NCBI GenBank assembly: GCA_964623635.1
Contig: CAZUUA010000001.1
Location: 127,910-191,909 of the forward strand
Reading direction: 5' to 3'
Length of the DNA stretch: 64,000 nt
DNA from: UMGS1696 sp964623635
GTDB taxonomy: Bacteria; Bacillota; Clostridia; Oscillospirales; CAG-272
The notes beneath the pieces are model-generated. The model was not told the origin of the DNA. It made no database searches and saw only the letters and a program-made list of their open reading frames with translations. Positions 25,325-33,566 of this stretch are shown here, piece by piece (the first letter of the stretch is position 1; each line of letters begins with the position of its first letter). The position numbers and the translations under genes were made by a program.

Positions 25325-25498
25325 ATGCTCGTGCAAATTGTTTTACAAGTCGTTAGCATACTTTTTGCACTTTTGCAAGTGGCAGTATACATTGTGGTTC
25401 TTTTGGCTGGACTGAAGTACCTTGGCGTTTTAGACCGGTTGCAGGAAAAGAAAGCTCAAAACGATGAGCAAGCTATCACAGAGAAAAATGGAGAATAG
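25325..25498 (+). CDS. Small single-pass membrane protein, 57 residues, unknown function
   Basis: I do not recognise the family. The frame encodes one strongly hydrophobic segment (about residues 4-36, rich in Val, Leu and Ile) followed by a charged tail (KKAQNDEQAITEKNGE). Such clean amphipathic partition is unlikely by chance. A terminator hairpin starts at the base after the stop codon, which supports a real transcript. The ribosome site is weak (AGAAGAAC). No partner gene overlaps it, and it lies between two minus-strand operons. A holin-like or regulatory small membrane protein is possible, but this is a guess. Confidence 0.6.
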   Translation: MLVQIVLQVVSILFALLQVAVYIVVLLAGLKYLGVLDRLQEKKAQNDEQAITEKNGE

Positions 25499-25525
25499 AC
25501 AGCATCCTGAATGGGTGCTGTTTTT
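25499..25525 (+). terminator. Terminator of the small membrane protein gene
   Basis: ACAGCATCC and GGGTGCTGT pair around a short loop, followed by TTTTT. Confidence 0.8.
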
Positions 25526-25656
25526 GTGTAGTGAAGTATTTTTGACCCCATCCACGCCACTTTGCATATCCTGTAGTATGACGCTACACTGCGCAAAGGA
25601 GAAGCCCAAAATGCAGAAACAGGAAACGCTTGCACGGCTATGAATATAGGAAAACG

Positions 25657-25689
25657 AAAAAGGAACAGCCGACGAGCCATTCCTTTTTT
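25657..25689. terminator. Bidirectional terminator
   Basis: AAAAAGGAA and TTCCTTTTTT form the stem, with inner GCC/GGC-type pairs. It serves the minus-strand operon ending at 25730. A ten-codon frame beginning at ATG 25611 with an AAGGAG site lies just before it and may be a remnant. Confidence 0.75.
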
Positions 25690-25729
25690 GTATGCGTCTT
25701 GATCGGTAGATGCATGAAGCTGTAAACCC

Positions 25730-26308
25730 CTACAGCTTCTGGATCCAGATGTTCCGGAAGGAGACCGGGTTGCCGTGGTCCTGGAGCATCAGCGGTCCTT
25801 CGGCTACGATGTGGTCATATACGCCGCCGGGGGTGTTGCTGGGCAGAGTGAAGTTGTTGTGGATCACCTGACCGTTTTGCAGGATGGTCACCACGGCGTG
25901 GGAGAGCACCTTGCCGTTTTCGTCCAGCTTGGCGGAGCGCAGGATGATGTCGTAGGTCTGCCATTCCAGTGCCGGCTTGCACGCATTGGTCAGGGGTGCC
26001 TGGATGCTGTAGATACCGCCGCAGTCGTCGTACTTCGGTTCAGCGATGCCGTAGGAGTCCAGCACCTGCAGCTCATAGCAGCCCTGGATGTACACGCCGC
26101 TGTTGCCCTTCCACTGCCCCGTGGCCTCTGGCATATCCGGTTCCCGCCATTCCACGTGGATGTGCGCGTCGCCATAGGTCTCCTTCGACATGATGTTGCC
26201 GTGGGTCACGGTCATGATGCCGTCCTTGACTTCCCATTGGGCCGGGCTGCCATCCAGATTCGTGAAGTGCGACAGGTCGGTGCCGTCGAATAAAATGATC
26301 TTTTCCAT
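25730..26308 (-). CDS. DUF1080 (3-keto-disaccharide hydrolase-type) domain protein
   Basis: 192-residue single-domain protein with the LamG-like jelly-roll fold of DUF1080. Motifs are LFDGTDLSHF at the start, EWREPDMPEATGQWKGNSGVYIQG, YELQVLDSYG, WQTYDIILRSAKLD and HGNPVSFRNIWIQKL. Related domains act on oxidised disaccharides. There is no signal peptide, so it is cytosolic. It is the last gene of the minus-strand carbohydrate operon starting at 30150 and follows a truncated GH38 gene. Confidence 0.85.
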   Translation of the reverse strand: MEKIILFDGTDLSHFTNLDGSPAQWEVKDGIMTVTHGNIMSKETYGDAHIHVEWREPDMPEATGQWKGNSGVYIQGCYELQVLDSYGIAEPKYDDCGGIYSIQAPLTNACKPALEWQTYDIILRSAKLDENGKVLSHAVVTILQNGQVIHNNFTLPSNTPGGVYDHIVAEGPLMLQDHGNPVSFRNIWIQKL

Positions 26309-26338
26309 GAGGTTCGTCCTTTCGTTGTATGAAAATTT

Positions 26339-26710
26339 TTATGGTATATCTTCCAACATATCTACATCTTTGCCGCAGTGCTCTCGGAGCCACCGTTGGC
26401 CGTACAAGCCTTGCCGGACGTAGCTTTCTCCGGCGGCAGAGTAGCAGTCCGGCTGCAGCCACCAGCCCTCACCCACTTTCCACCGACCTTCTTCGATCCG
26501 GGTGCGGATCTGCTGCCACATCGCCGGCTCGGTATTTTGGATCCACTGGAACACCGGCGGCGTGGCAAAGGAGTAGCGAAAATCCGGATCCTCGTCCAGC
26601 CGTGCCAGTGCGGCTGGAAAGGTTGCCCGAATGCCAGCCATCGCTTCCGGCCACTGCCACAGCCACACCGGATCAAAATGGGTATTGTCGATACAGTATT
26701 TCTCTGTCAT
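26339..26710 (-). pseudogene. Truncated GH38 alpha-mannosidase-like N-terminus
   Basis: 123 codons match only the N-terminal catalytic start of GH38-like glycosidases: DNTHFDPVWLWQWPEAMAGIR with the metal-binding His/Asp, and GGWW-like GEGWWLQPDC followed by GESYVRQGLYGQRW. Full enzymes have about 800-1000 residues and a nucleophile Asp further on (VDSFGH region), which is missing here. The frame ends after GKDVDMLEDIP and DUF1080 begins 30 bases later, so a large deletion has removed the rest. Its ATG overlaps the stop of the upstream DUF4091 gene. It is probably non-functional. Confidence 0.75.
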
Positions 26711-28368
26711 TCTGCACTCAATGCACTAAGCAGCTCTCGTCTGCCACGGCGGAATGCTGCCACATCGTATTCTACGTCCCGGAAGGAATGGAACAGTCCT
26801 TCGCAGATCGCATCGGCCTTTGCCTTGTCCTTTTCGGCAAGCAGCCGCAGCAGCTCATATTCCTCGGCACTGGCTCTTTGGTTCTCTCCTCTTGCCGACA
26901 GCCACGGACCGTTTTCGCCGGGGTACAGCAGGTGTGTGTCGCCGGAGGGCAGGTAGCAGACGGCATCGGTGTTGTGGTGTTCCGGGCAGTTCAGACGGAA
27001 GGGATCCTGACCGGGCTGGTAGCAGTTGGCGGCCCAGTGCAGGTAACCGGTCAGGTTGTACTTGTAGTTGCCCCAGAACAGGTACCGGGTGGCCAGCAGC
27101 GGATAGTCCATGAACCGGTTGATGTATTCTTCGCCTCTGGGACCACAGCAGACGTAATGCCAGATCTGGTCACCGTTGGCACGCAGGGTCTCGATCTCTT
27201 TTCTATGTTTGTCGTATTCGGCGTTCAGCGGCACCCAAATGTTCAATGCCCCGTGGAGATCCCCGTAGGACATGGCATCGATCAGGGGAATGTCCGGCAC
27301 GAACCGACGGATCAGACCGCACAGGGCACGGAATTCGGTGGCGTTGTGGGCATTGGGTTCGTCTGCCACGCCCATGACGAAGCGATCCAGCCAGCCGTTT
27401 TTCGCAAGCATCTGGTGCAGAGCAGGCAGGTACTGGGACAGGTAGCAATAGCCCTCGTAGCTCATGGAGGGGATGGTCTTGTTTACCAAAATGGTAGAGG
27501 CCGACCAGCTCTGCCGCCAGCCAACAGACGGGCCGTTGAAGTACCGCATTCCCTGGGAAAGCTGCCGACGCATGGTCTCCTCCATTACGGAAAAATCAAA
27601 CCGGTACTCATTTTCTCCAACGGTCTCCACCTGTACGCCGCTGACATACATCATGTTCTGCCGCATCCGACGCAGACCGGCGATGTACCGGGCATCCAGC
27701 TCGTAGAAGGCATCGGAACCATAGGGGACCCCATGGTATCTGGCAACTGCTGTGGGATTGTAGCCCTGGATCAGGGTCAGGCTCTCGTCCGGCACGGTGG
27801 CACGATATACGGTGAGGGTCAGGGGAATGGTGATCGTCTCTACCCCAACGGTGATGGTCACCGCTGCGGTGTATGTGCCGGGGTCCGCATCTGCCGGGAT
27901 CTGCACCACACCATAGAAGCCACCGATCTGGGTGTCCGGTCTTCTGCCGTCTCCAACGCCCACGTCCAGGGTACCGTCAAAGGGACGATAGCAGTCGTAG
28001 AGCCGATAGGGTGCGACCCGTTCGGGAAAGTGGGGCTTGAAGGTCTCCGGCGCCAGACCATGGTTGCGCTCCACGGTGACCGGCACCAAGCTGTACCATT
28101 CCACGGACAGTGGTAGGTCGGTTTGGATGGATACGCCGCCCATTCTGGGGAAGCCAAGCTTGGCAGTCTCCAGCAGTGTCGGATCCTTGTAGATTTCCTC
28201 CGGCAGCCAGCTTTCCTTCACATGATCGACGGTCAGCCCGTCCAAAAGGATCTGGAATCCGGCATAGCTGCCACGAGCCGCATCCAATACGATGGAGCCG
28301 GTGGAAGTGGGATAGCACATCTGGTCAGGGTAGGTGAATTCTGCTGCATCTACAACTGTGTAACGCAT
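26707..28368 (-). CDS. DUF4091 domain glycoside hydrolase-like protein
   Basis: 553-residue protein. An N-terminal beta-sandwich (about 1-190, with PGTYTAAVTITVG) is followed by a TIM-barrel-like DUF4091 region. FVMGVADEPNAHNATEF carries the likely catalytic Asp/Glu, and YLFWGNYKYNLTGYLHWAANCYQP is the diagnostic C-terminal block. No signal peptide is seen. GGAGG lies just upstream of the ATG. It sits in the FAD oxidoreductase-PPOX-DUF4091-GH38 remnant-DUF1080 operon. The substrate is unknown, and a plant or host glycan component is likely. Confidence 0.85.
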   Translation of the reverse strand: MRYTVVDAAEFTYPDQMCYPTSTGSIVLDAARGSYAGFQILLDGLTVDHVKESWLPEEIYKDPTLLETAKLGFPRMGGVSIQTDLPLSVEWYSLVPVTVERNHGLAPETFKPHFPERVAPYRLYDCYRPFDGTLDVGVGDGRRPDTQIGGFYGVVQIPADADPGTYTAAVTITVGVETITIPLTLTVYRATVPDESLTLIQGYNPTAVARYHGVPYGSDAFYELDARYIAGLRRMRQNMMYVSGVQVETVGENEYRFDFSVMEETMRRQLSQGMRYFNGPSVGWRQSWSASTILVNKTIPSMSYEGYCYLSQYLPALHQMLAKNGWLDRFVMGVADEPNAHNATEFRALCGLIRRFVPDIPLIDAMSYGDLHGALNIWVPLNAEYDKHRKEIETLRANGDQIWHYVCCGPRGEEYINRFMDYPLLATRYLFWGNYKYNLTGYLHWAANCYQPGQDPFRLNCPEHHNTDAVCYLPSGDTHLLYPGENGPWLSARGENQRASAEEYELLRLLAEKDKAKADAICEGLFHSFRDVEYDVAAFRRGRRELLSALSAE

Positions 28369-28403
28369 GATAGCTCCTCCTTGTATGTAGTAGGTTTATT
28401 GCG

Positions 28404-28850
28404 TCAACGCTGATTCAGGTTGACTTCGGTGAAATCGATATCGTATCGGGTGCCGTGGTGGTACAGGATCCCATCGGTCAGCCGGATACGCAGGATCACG
28501 GTATTTTGGTCATTTTCATCCACGTGTCCATTGTTGTACCATTCGGCAAACACGGTACGCAGCTTGTCTGCCAGATCCAAATGGGCGCTCTCTCGGATCC
28601 AGCCAAGGTTCTCGCCGATCCCATGTCCCGTGAACCAATCGCCGCAAACAGCCACTGTGGGGTTCTCCCGGATCTGGGTCATTTTGTCGGAGGCGGCACA
28701 GGTGATCCCGTAAAAGGCACCGGCTTCATAATAGGCGTTTATGGCACGGACATAGGGAATGGTACCATTCGTGGTGGCCAGTGCGATCAGATTGTCGCAG
28801 CCAAAGCGGTCTTGCAGGATGGCTTCGGTGGTGGGCGAAAGCTTTTCCAT
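28404..28850 (-). CDS. Pyridoxamine 5'-phosphate oxidase family protein
   Basis: 148-residue flavin-binding split-barrel protein. Features are LIALATTNGTIPYVRAINAYYEAGAFYGITCAASDKMTQIRENPTVAVCGDWFTGHG, the strand pattern of this FMN/F420-binding family. It starts one base after the stop codon of the upstream FAD oxidoreductase, so the two are coupled. It may be a flavin reductase or detoxifying oxidase. A role in B6 synthesis is unlikely because the substrate-binding C-terminus of PdxH is absent. Confidence 0.85.
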   Translation of the reverse strand: MEKLSPTTEAILQDRFGCDNLIALATTNGTIPYVRAINAYYEAGAFYGITCAASDKMTQIRENPTVAVCGDWFTGHGIGENLGWIRESAHLDLADKLRTVFAEWYNNGHVDENDQNTVILRIRLTDGILYHHGTRYDIDFTEVNLNQR

Positions 28851-28851
28851 T

Positions 28852-30150
28852 TTACAAAAGTTCCTCTCTCATATAGGCGCCATGGTCTGCCAGCGTCCGC
28901 TGCAGCAGAGATGTATCCACCGCTCTGGTCTCTCCACCGGCGTCCATGGCAAGGGCCGCTGCGGTACCTGCCGCTTCTCCGGTGATATAGCAGCCCGGCA
29001 TGACCCGGATCGAGGCTTCCATCTGCCGGTCGGTCCCCATGCAGCGGCCTGCCGTCAGCACATTGTCAAAGGAAGCGGCCACCAGGCTTCGGTAGGGAAT
29101 GCCATAGGATTCGCCTTTTTTGTAGCGCATATTTTGGTATTCGTCCTGGAACCGCTTGAGCTCGTCTCCGTCGGTGTTCATGATGTGGATGTCCACCGGG
29201 TAGCAGTACCGGCCGATCTCGTCGTCAAAGTCGGCACGGGCGAGAAAGTCGGAGACGGAGAGCATATAGTCGCACACCGTCCGGCGAGATTCCCGGATGC
29301 CCAAAATGGAACCGGTGGCAAGCAGTCTTGCGTTCTCACAGCCGTGGACATATTCGTTGTAGAAGCGGATGTATTCCAGCATGGACTGCCGCCCCCACAT
29401 CATGGCACGGGTCAGCGATGCTTCGTCCAGCGGATCGTTGTCGAAGATGTGTCCGATGTTGCCGCCGCCAATGCCGCCACGGCGCAGGAACATACCGCTC
29501 AGGTGCCGGTCGGCATAGGTAAATACCCCATCGGCAATGGCCTTTTCCAGCTGCTCCTTGATGTTGGTGGAACGATAGGCTTCGTTGTCCACCTGATCCC
29601 ACAGTGAGCACAGCGTCGGAGGCATGACCTTGCCTTCCTCGTTGCCAAGCTCGAACTGTCCACCTGCCAGCGCATTGAGGGTGCCATCCCCGGTGCAGTC
29701 GATAAAGACTTTGGCAGTCACGGCATAGAGCCCCGTTTTGGAGGTCAGCACCACGCCATCCACGTGACCACCATGGGTCAGCACATCACAGACCGTGGTG
29801 AAAAATAGCACCTTGACCCCGGCTTCCGTGGTGATCCGGTCGTAGACACGCTTGAGCTCTTCGGCATCGATGGAGGTCCAGTGGGCAGAGAGGGGGACGC
29901 CTGTGGATACCTGCCTGCGGATCTCCAGGCCGATCCCGGCAGCCAATATGCGTACATCATCCCCGAAGGTGGCAAAGGCCGGTACCATGCCGGAGGTACC
30001 CACGCCGCCCAGCGCGCCGCCGGCCTCCACCAGCAGTACCGATTTTCCGGCACGTGCGGCTGCCACCGCTGCGGCCACACCGGATGCACCGCCACCGGCC
30101 ACCAGTACATCTACGTCCATACGGACAGGAAGTTCCTTTTGATATAGCAT
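28852..30150 (-). CDS. FAD-dependent oxidoreductase (FAD_oxidored family)
   Basis: 432-residue flavoprotein. The FAD-binding motif AGGGASGVAAAVAAARAGKSVLLVE begins near residue 18, VFIDCTGDG marks the second FAD block, and the C-terminal AGRCMGTDRQMEASIRVMPGCYITGEAAGTAAALA is diagnostic of the family. The ATG at 30150 is preferred because the promoter places transcription at or after the ATG 16 codons earlier, and AAGGAG lies between them. It heads the carbohydrate operon. Relatives oxidise sugars or unusual substrates, and the specificity is unknown. Confidence 0.88.
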   Translation of the reverse strand: MLYQKELPVRMDVDVLVAGGGASGVAAAVAAARAGKSVLLVEAGGALGGVGTSGMVPAFATFGDDVRILAAGIGLEIRRQVSTGVPLSAHWTSIDAEELKRVYDRITTEAGVKVLFFTTVCDVLTHGGHVDGVVLTSKTGLYAVTAKVFIDCTGDGTLNALAGGQFELGNEEGKVMPPTLCSLWDQVDNEAYRSTNIKEQLEKAIADGVFTYADRHLSGMFLRRGGIGGGNIGHIFDNDPLDEASLTRAMMWGRQSMLEYIRFYNEYVHGCENARLLATGSILGIRESRRTVCDYMLSVSDFLARADFDDEIGRYCYPVDIHIMNTDGDELKRFQDEYQNMRYKKGESYGIPYRSLVAASFDNVLTAGRCMGTDRQMEASIRVMPGCYITGEAAGTAAALAMDAGGETRAVDTSLLQRTLADHGAYMREELL

Positions 30151-30205
30151 AGCTTTTGTTTGCTCCTTGTTTTTTGTATCCCATACAGGGTGTGTCATTA
30201 TCTAT

Positions 30206-30234
30206 ACTATACCTTTTTTTTCGCCCATTGTCAA
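30206..30234 (-). promoter_or_regulatory. Promoter of the FAD oxidoreductase operon
   Basis: Minus strand TTGACA, 17-base spacer, TATAGT. Confidence 0.8.
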
Positions 30235-30325
30235 GGGGTTTTGGGCATATTTCTGAAACAAGGCACGATAGTATACACGTATCAAACGCAGCGACAAAAA
30301 ACTTGAAAAAACTTTAGCACTTTAC

Positions 30326-30354
30326 TTGACAAAAGCGATAAAGTGTGGTATACT
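30326..30354 (+). promoter_or_regulatory. Promoter of the histidine operon
   Basis: TTGACA, 17-base spacer, TATACT. Only about 55 bases lie between the transcription start and the hisZ GTG. There is no room for a T-box and no His-rich leader peptide. Confidence 0.85.
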
Positions 30355-30414
30355 ATAGGCACGCCAAAAAACGTGTCATACGACGAAGTAATAACGTAAA
30401 GGAAACGAAAGCCT

Positions 30415-31527
30415 GTGAAAGAAACCATTCTGCCCAAGGAAGAGACCGCTGTGCTGGCCATGCGCACGTTGTACGAAAGCTTTGGGTATACCAAATATAA
30501 AATGTCCAAGTTCGAGGACTACGACCTGTATCGGGACAACAAACGGTTCTTGCCCAAGGGTGAGATCCTGACCTTCCCCAACCGGGACGGACGACTGCTG
30601 GCACTGAAACCGGACGTGACCCTGTCCATCGTCAAGAATGCCCGTGCCGGCGAACAGATCCGGGAATATTACAACGAAAACGTCTACAGAGGCATGGACG
30701 GTGAACAACGGGAGATCATGCAGGTGGGTCTGGAATGCATCGGCGAGATCGATCTGTATTCCACCTGTGAGGTCATCCGACTGGCGAAAAAATCGTTATC
30801 CATCATCTGCGAAAATTCCATCCTGGATATCTCCCACGGTGCTTTCGTGGCAGGTCTGCTGGATGCCGCCGGACTACCGGAGGATGGTGTGCGGGATCGG
30901 TTCAATGCCTGCATCGCCGGAAAAAATGCCCATGAGCTGTCGAGCCTGTGCCGGGAATACGGTGTGGCAACAGACGTGGAAGAAAAGCTGTGTCGGCTCC
31001 TGACCCTGTACGGCCCCTTTGCTGCGATCCGGGACGATATGCAGTCTCTGGTGGTCAGCGAAGACATGGCAAATGCCTACCGGGAGATCGAAGCCATCGA
31101 CAACTACTTCCGCACCATTGGGGAAGACAAGGGTCTGGCAGTGGATCTGTCTCTGGTCAACGATATGTGCTACTATACCGGTGTGTTATTCCGTGGGTAC
31201 GTCCAAGGCGTACCGGTGGGCGTGCTGTCCGGCGGTCGGTACGATGGGCTCCTGCAGCGGATGCAGAAAAACGATATGGGCGCCGTGGGCTTTGCGGTGT
31301 ACATGAATCTCTTGGATCTGTACTTTGACGAAGGCCGGGGAAAAGAATACGACGTGGACATTCTGGTGACCTACGACAGCGGCACCGATATGGCGTCTCT
31401 GTCCCGTACCGTGGATATGCTCATGGGCGGCGGCAGAAGTGTCCGGGTACAAAAGCAGGCAGACGACAAGCTGCGGTACAAGGAAAAATTCCACTACGGA
31501 GAAAGGGGGCTTGAGATCCGTGACTGA
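30415..31527 (+). CDS. hisZ: ATP phosphoribosyltransferase regulatory subunit HisZ
   Basis: 370-residue histidyl-tRNA synthetase-like protein without tRNA charging function. It forms the active enzyme with short HisG and mediates feedback inhibition by histidine. Conserved blocks are PKEE...YESFGY, LKPDVTLSIVKNAR, YYNENVYRG, QVGLECIGEID, DLSLVNDMCYYTGVLFRGYV and VLSGGRYDGLL. It starts with GTG, about twelve bases after AGGAAA. The overlap with hisG supports coupled synthesis in equal amounts. Confidence 0.93.
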   Translation: MKETILPKEETAVLAMRTLYESFGYTKYKMSKFEDYDLYRDNKRFLPKGEILTFPNRDGRLLALKPDVTLSIVKNARAGEQIREYYNENVYRGMDGEQREIMQVGLECIGEIDLYSTCEVIRLAKKSLSIICENSILDISHGAFVAGLLDAAGLPEDGVRDRFNACIAGKNAHELSSLCREYGVATDVEEKLCRLLTLYGPFAAIRDDMQSLVVSEDMANAYREIEAIDNYFRTIGEDKGLAVDLSLVNDMCYYTGVLFRGYVQGVPVGVLSGGRYDGLLQRMQKNDMGAVGFAVYMNLLDLYFDEGRGKEYDVDILVTYDSGTDMASLSRTVDMLMGGGRSVRVQKQADDKLRYKEKFHYGERGLEIRD

Positions 31528-32170
31528 GAAGCTGGATAAGACCATCAGCATTGCACTGCCCAAAGGACGACTGGGCGAAAAGACCTATGCCATGCTGGAG
31601 GAGCTGGGCTACGGCTGTCCCGGCGTCATGGACAATTCCCGGAAGCTGATCTTCACCGATGAAGCAGCCACTGTGCGGTATTTCTGGGTAAAGCCCTCGG
31701 ACGTGGCGATCTATGTAGAGCATGGTGCCGCCGACGTAGGTGTGGTGGGACGAGACATCCTCTTGGAATACCAGCCGGACGTGTATGAGCTGACAGACCT
31801 GGGCTTTGGCAAGTGTCGGATGTGCGTGGCTGGACCGGAGAACGTGACCCCCAGTGCGGATCGCACCCTGCGCATTGCTACCAAGTTCGTACACATTGCC
31901 AAGGAATACTATAGAGCCCGCAGCCGGGAGATCGAGATCATCAAGCTCAACGGCTCCATCGAGCTGGCACCGATCTTAGGTCTGTCGGACGTGATCGTGG
32001 ATATCGTGGAGACCGGCACCACCCTGAAGGAGAACCACTTAGAAGTCAAGGAAGAGATCGTTCCCATCAGTGCCCGGTTCATCGTCAACAAGGCGGCCTA
32101 CCGGTTCAAGCAAAAAGAAATCGCCGTCATGAACGAAAAGATCGGCAAATGGCTCAGCGAAAAGAAGTGA
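31520..32170 (+). CDS. hisG: ATP phosphoribosyltransferase, short form HisG
   Basis: First enzyme of histidine synthesis, 216 residues. This is the short form that lacks the C-terminal regulatory domain and depends on HisZ. Motifs are IALPKGRLGEKT near the N-terminus, DVAIYVEHGAADVGVVGRDIL, and IVDIVETGTTLKENHL, the PRPP loop. The GTG start, overlapping the end of hisZ, is preceded by GGGGG. In-frame codons further upstream lie inside hisZ. Confidence 0.95.
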   Translation: MTEKLDKTISIALPKGRLGEKTYAMLEELGYGCPGVMDNSRKLIFTDEAATVRYFWVKPSDVAIYVEHGAADVGVVGRDILLEYQPDVYELTDLGFGKCRMCVAGPENVTPSADRTLRIATKFVHIAKEYYRARSREIEIIKLNGSIELAPILGLSDVIVDIVETGTTLKENHLEVKEEIVPISARFIVNKAAYRFKQKEIAVMNEKIGKWLSEKK

Positions 32171-32185
32171 TCGGAGAATATAGCT

Positions 32186-33484
32186 ATGATCAAGATATAC
32201 AAAAGCAAAGAGATCGCAAGAGAGGATATCGTATGCCGGGAAGTGACGGCGGCTGGTGTGGAAGATACCGTAGCGGATATCCTGTATGACGTGCGCAAAA
32301 ACGGCGACGAAGCATTGTGCCGGTATGCGAAAAAGTTTGATAAGATCGATATGACCCCGGCAGAGCTGATCGTGCCCCAGAGCGAGATCGACGCCGCTTG
32401 GGACGCCATGGAACCGGAATTCCGTGCCGTGCTGGAAGAATCGGCCGCCAACATCCGTGCCTTCCACGAAAAGCAGGTGCGCAACGGTTTTGCCATGACG
32501 GAGAAGGACGGCGTGGTGCTGGGGCAGAAGATCACGCCCATTGCCAAGGTGGGTCTGTATGTACCCGGCGGCACGGCACCGCTGCTGTCTTCGGTACTGA
32601 TGAACGCCATTCCTGCCAAGATCGCCGGTTGCGGGCAGATCGCCATGACCACGCCGCCCGGCCGTGACGGCAAGGTACCGGCATCCATCTTAGCGGCAGC
32701 CAAGGTGGCCGGTGTGGACCGGGTGTACAAAATGGGCGGCGCACAGGCCATTGGCGCACTTGCCTACGGTACCGCCACGGTGGACGCAGTGGACAAGATC
32801 GTAGGGCCGGGCAATGCCTACGTAGCAGAGGCAAAGAAGCAGGTGTTTGGCAAGGTCGCCATCGACATGATCGCCGGACCCAGCGAGATCCTGGTGCTGT
32901 GTGACGAGACCTGCGACCCGGTGGTGGTAGCGGCCGATATGCTGTCTCAGGCGGAGCACGACAAAATGGCGTCTGCCATCTTAGTGACCCCCAGCGAAGC
33001 CTTGGCCAATGCGGTGTCCGGCGAACTGGAACGGCAGATCCCCACACTGCCCAGAGCCGAGATTGCCCGGATCTCCATCGATACCGGCAGCAAGATCATT
33101 TTGACGGAAAGCTTTGCGGAAGCGGTGGACATCGCCAGCGAGATCGCACCGGAGCACTTGGAGCTGATGTGTGACGATCCCTTCGCTTGGCTGCCCCGTG
33201 TGAAGAATGCCGGTTCGATCTTCCTGGGAAAAAACTGTCCGGAAGCGTTGGGCGATTATTTTGCCGGACCCAATCACGTTCTGCCCACCGGCGGCACGGC
33301 GAAATTCTCCAGCCCCTTGTCGGTAGACGACTTTATCAAGAAATCCTCGTACATTTATTATACCGCAGAAGCCCTGGAAGCGGTCGGCGAAAAGGTCTAT
33401 GCCTTTGCGACCCGTGAAAAGTTGGACGGGCACGCTCGTTCTGCCGTGGTCCGCTATCGCCGGGAAACGCTGTGGGACAAGTGA
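32186..33484 (+). CDS. hisD: Histidinol dehydrogenase
   Basis: Zinc enzyme performing the last two oxidations to histidine with NAD, 432 residues, standard length. Signature regions are GLYVPGGTAPLLSSVLMNAIPAK, KMGGAQAIGALAYGTATV, DMIAGPSEILVL, DMLSQAEHDKMA, EIAPEHLELM and GPNHVLPTGGTAKFSSPLSVDDFIK. It follows hisG by 15 bases. Confidence 0.97.
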   Translation: MIKIYKSKEIAREDIVCREVTAAGVEDTVADILYDVRKNGDEALCRYAKKFDKIDMTPAELIVPQSEIDAAWDAMEPEFRAVLEESAANIRAFHEKQVRNGFAMTEKDGVVLGQKITPIAKVGLYVPGGTAPLLSSVLMNAIPAKIAGCGQIAMTTPPGRDGKVPASILAAAKVAGVDRVYKMGGAQAIGALAYGTATVDAVDKIVGPGNAYVAEAKKQVFGKVAIDMIAGPSEILVLCDETCDPVVVAADMLSQAEHDKMASAILVTPSEALANAVSGELERQIPTLPRAEIARISIDTGSKIILTESFAEAVDIASEIAPEHLELMCDDPFAWLPRVKNAGSIFLGKNCPEALGDYFAGPNHVLPTGGTAKFSSPLSVDDFIKKSSYIYYTAEALEAVGEKVYAFATREKLDGHARSAVVRYRRETLWDK

Positions 33485-33566
33485 TCTTTTGCGTCTGTAT
33501 TTGATTTTAACCTAACGCTGATCGACCATAACCAGCGATAACTTGATCTACCCTGTGAGGTGTATC

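Noticed and set aside
25611..25643. Ten-codon frame with a good AAGGAG site
   Set aside because: Too short to claim as a gene, and its sequence is followed immediately by a terminator serving the opposite strand. It may be a remnant of a lost gene, but nothing further supports it.
26329..28116. A 595-codon open frame on the plus strand
   Set aside because: Antisense shadow of the DUF4091 gene and GH38 remnant, caused by the high GC and codon bias of this region.
30355..30414. Leader-peptide or T-box control of the his operon
   Set aside because: The leader is only about 55 bases, without His codon runs, T-box motif or terminator.
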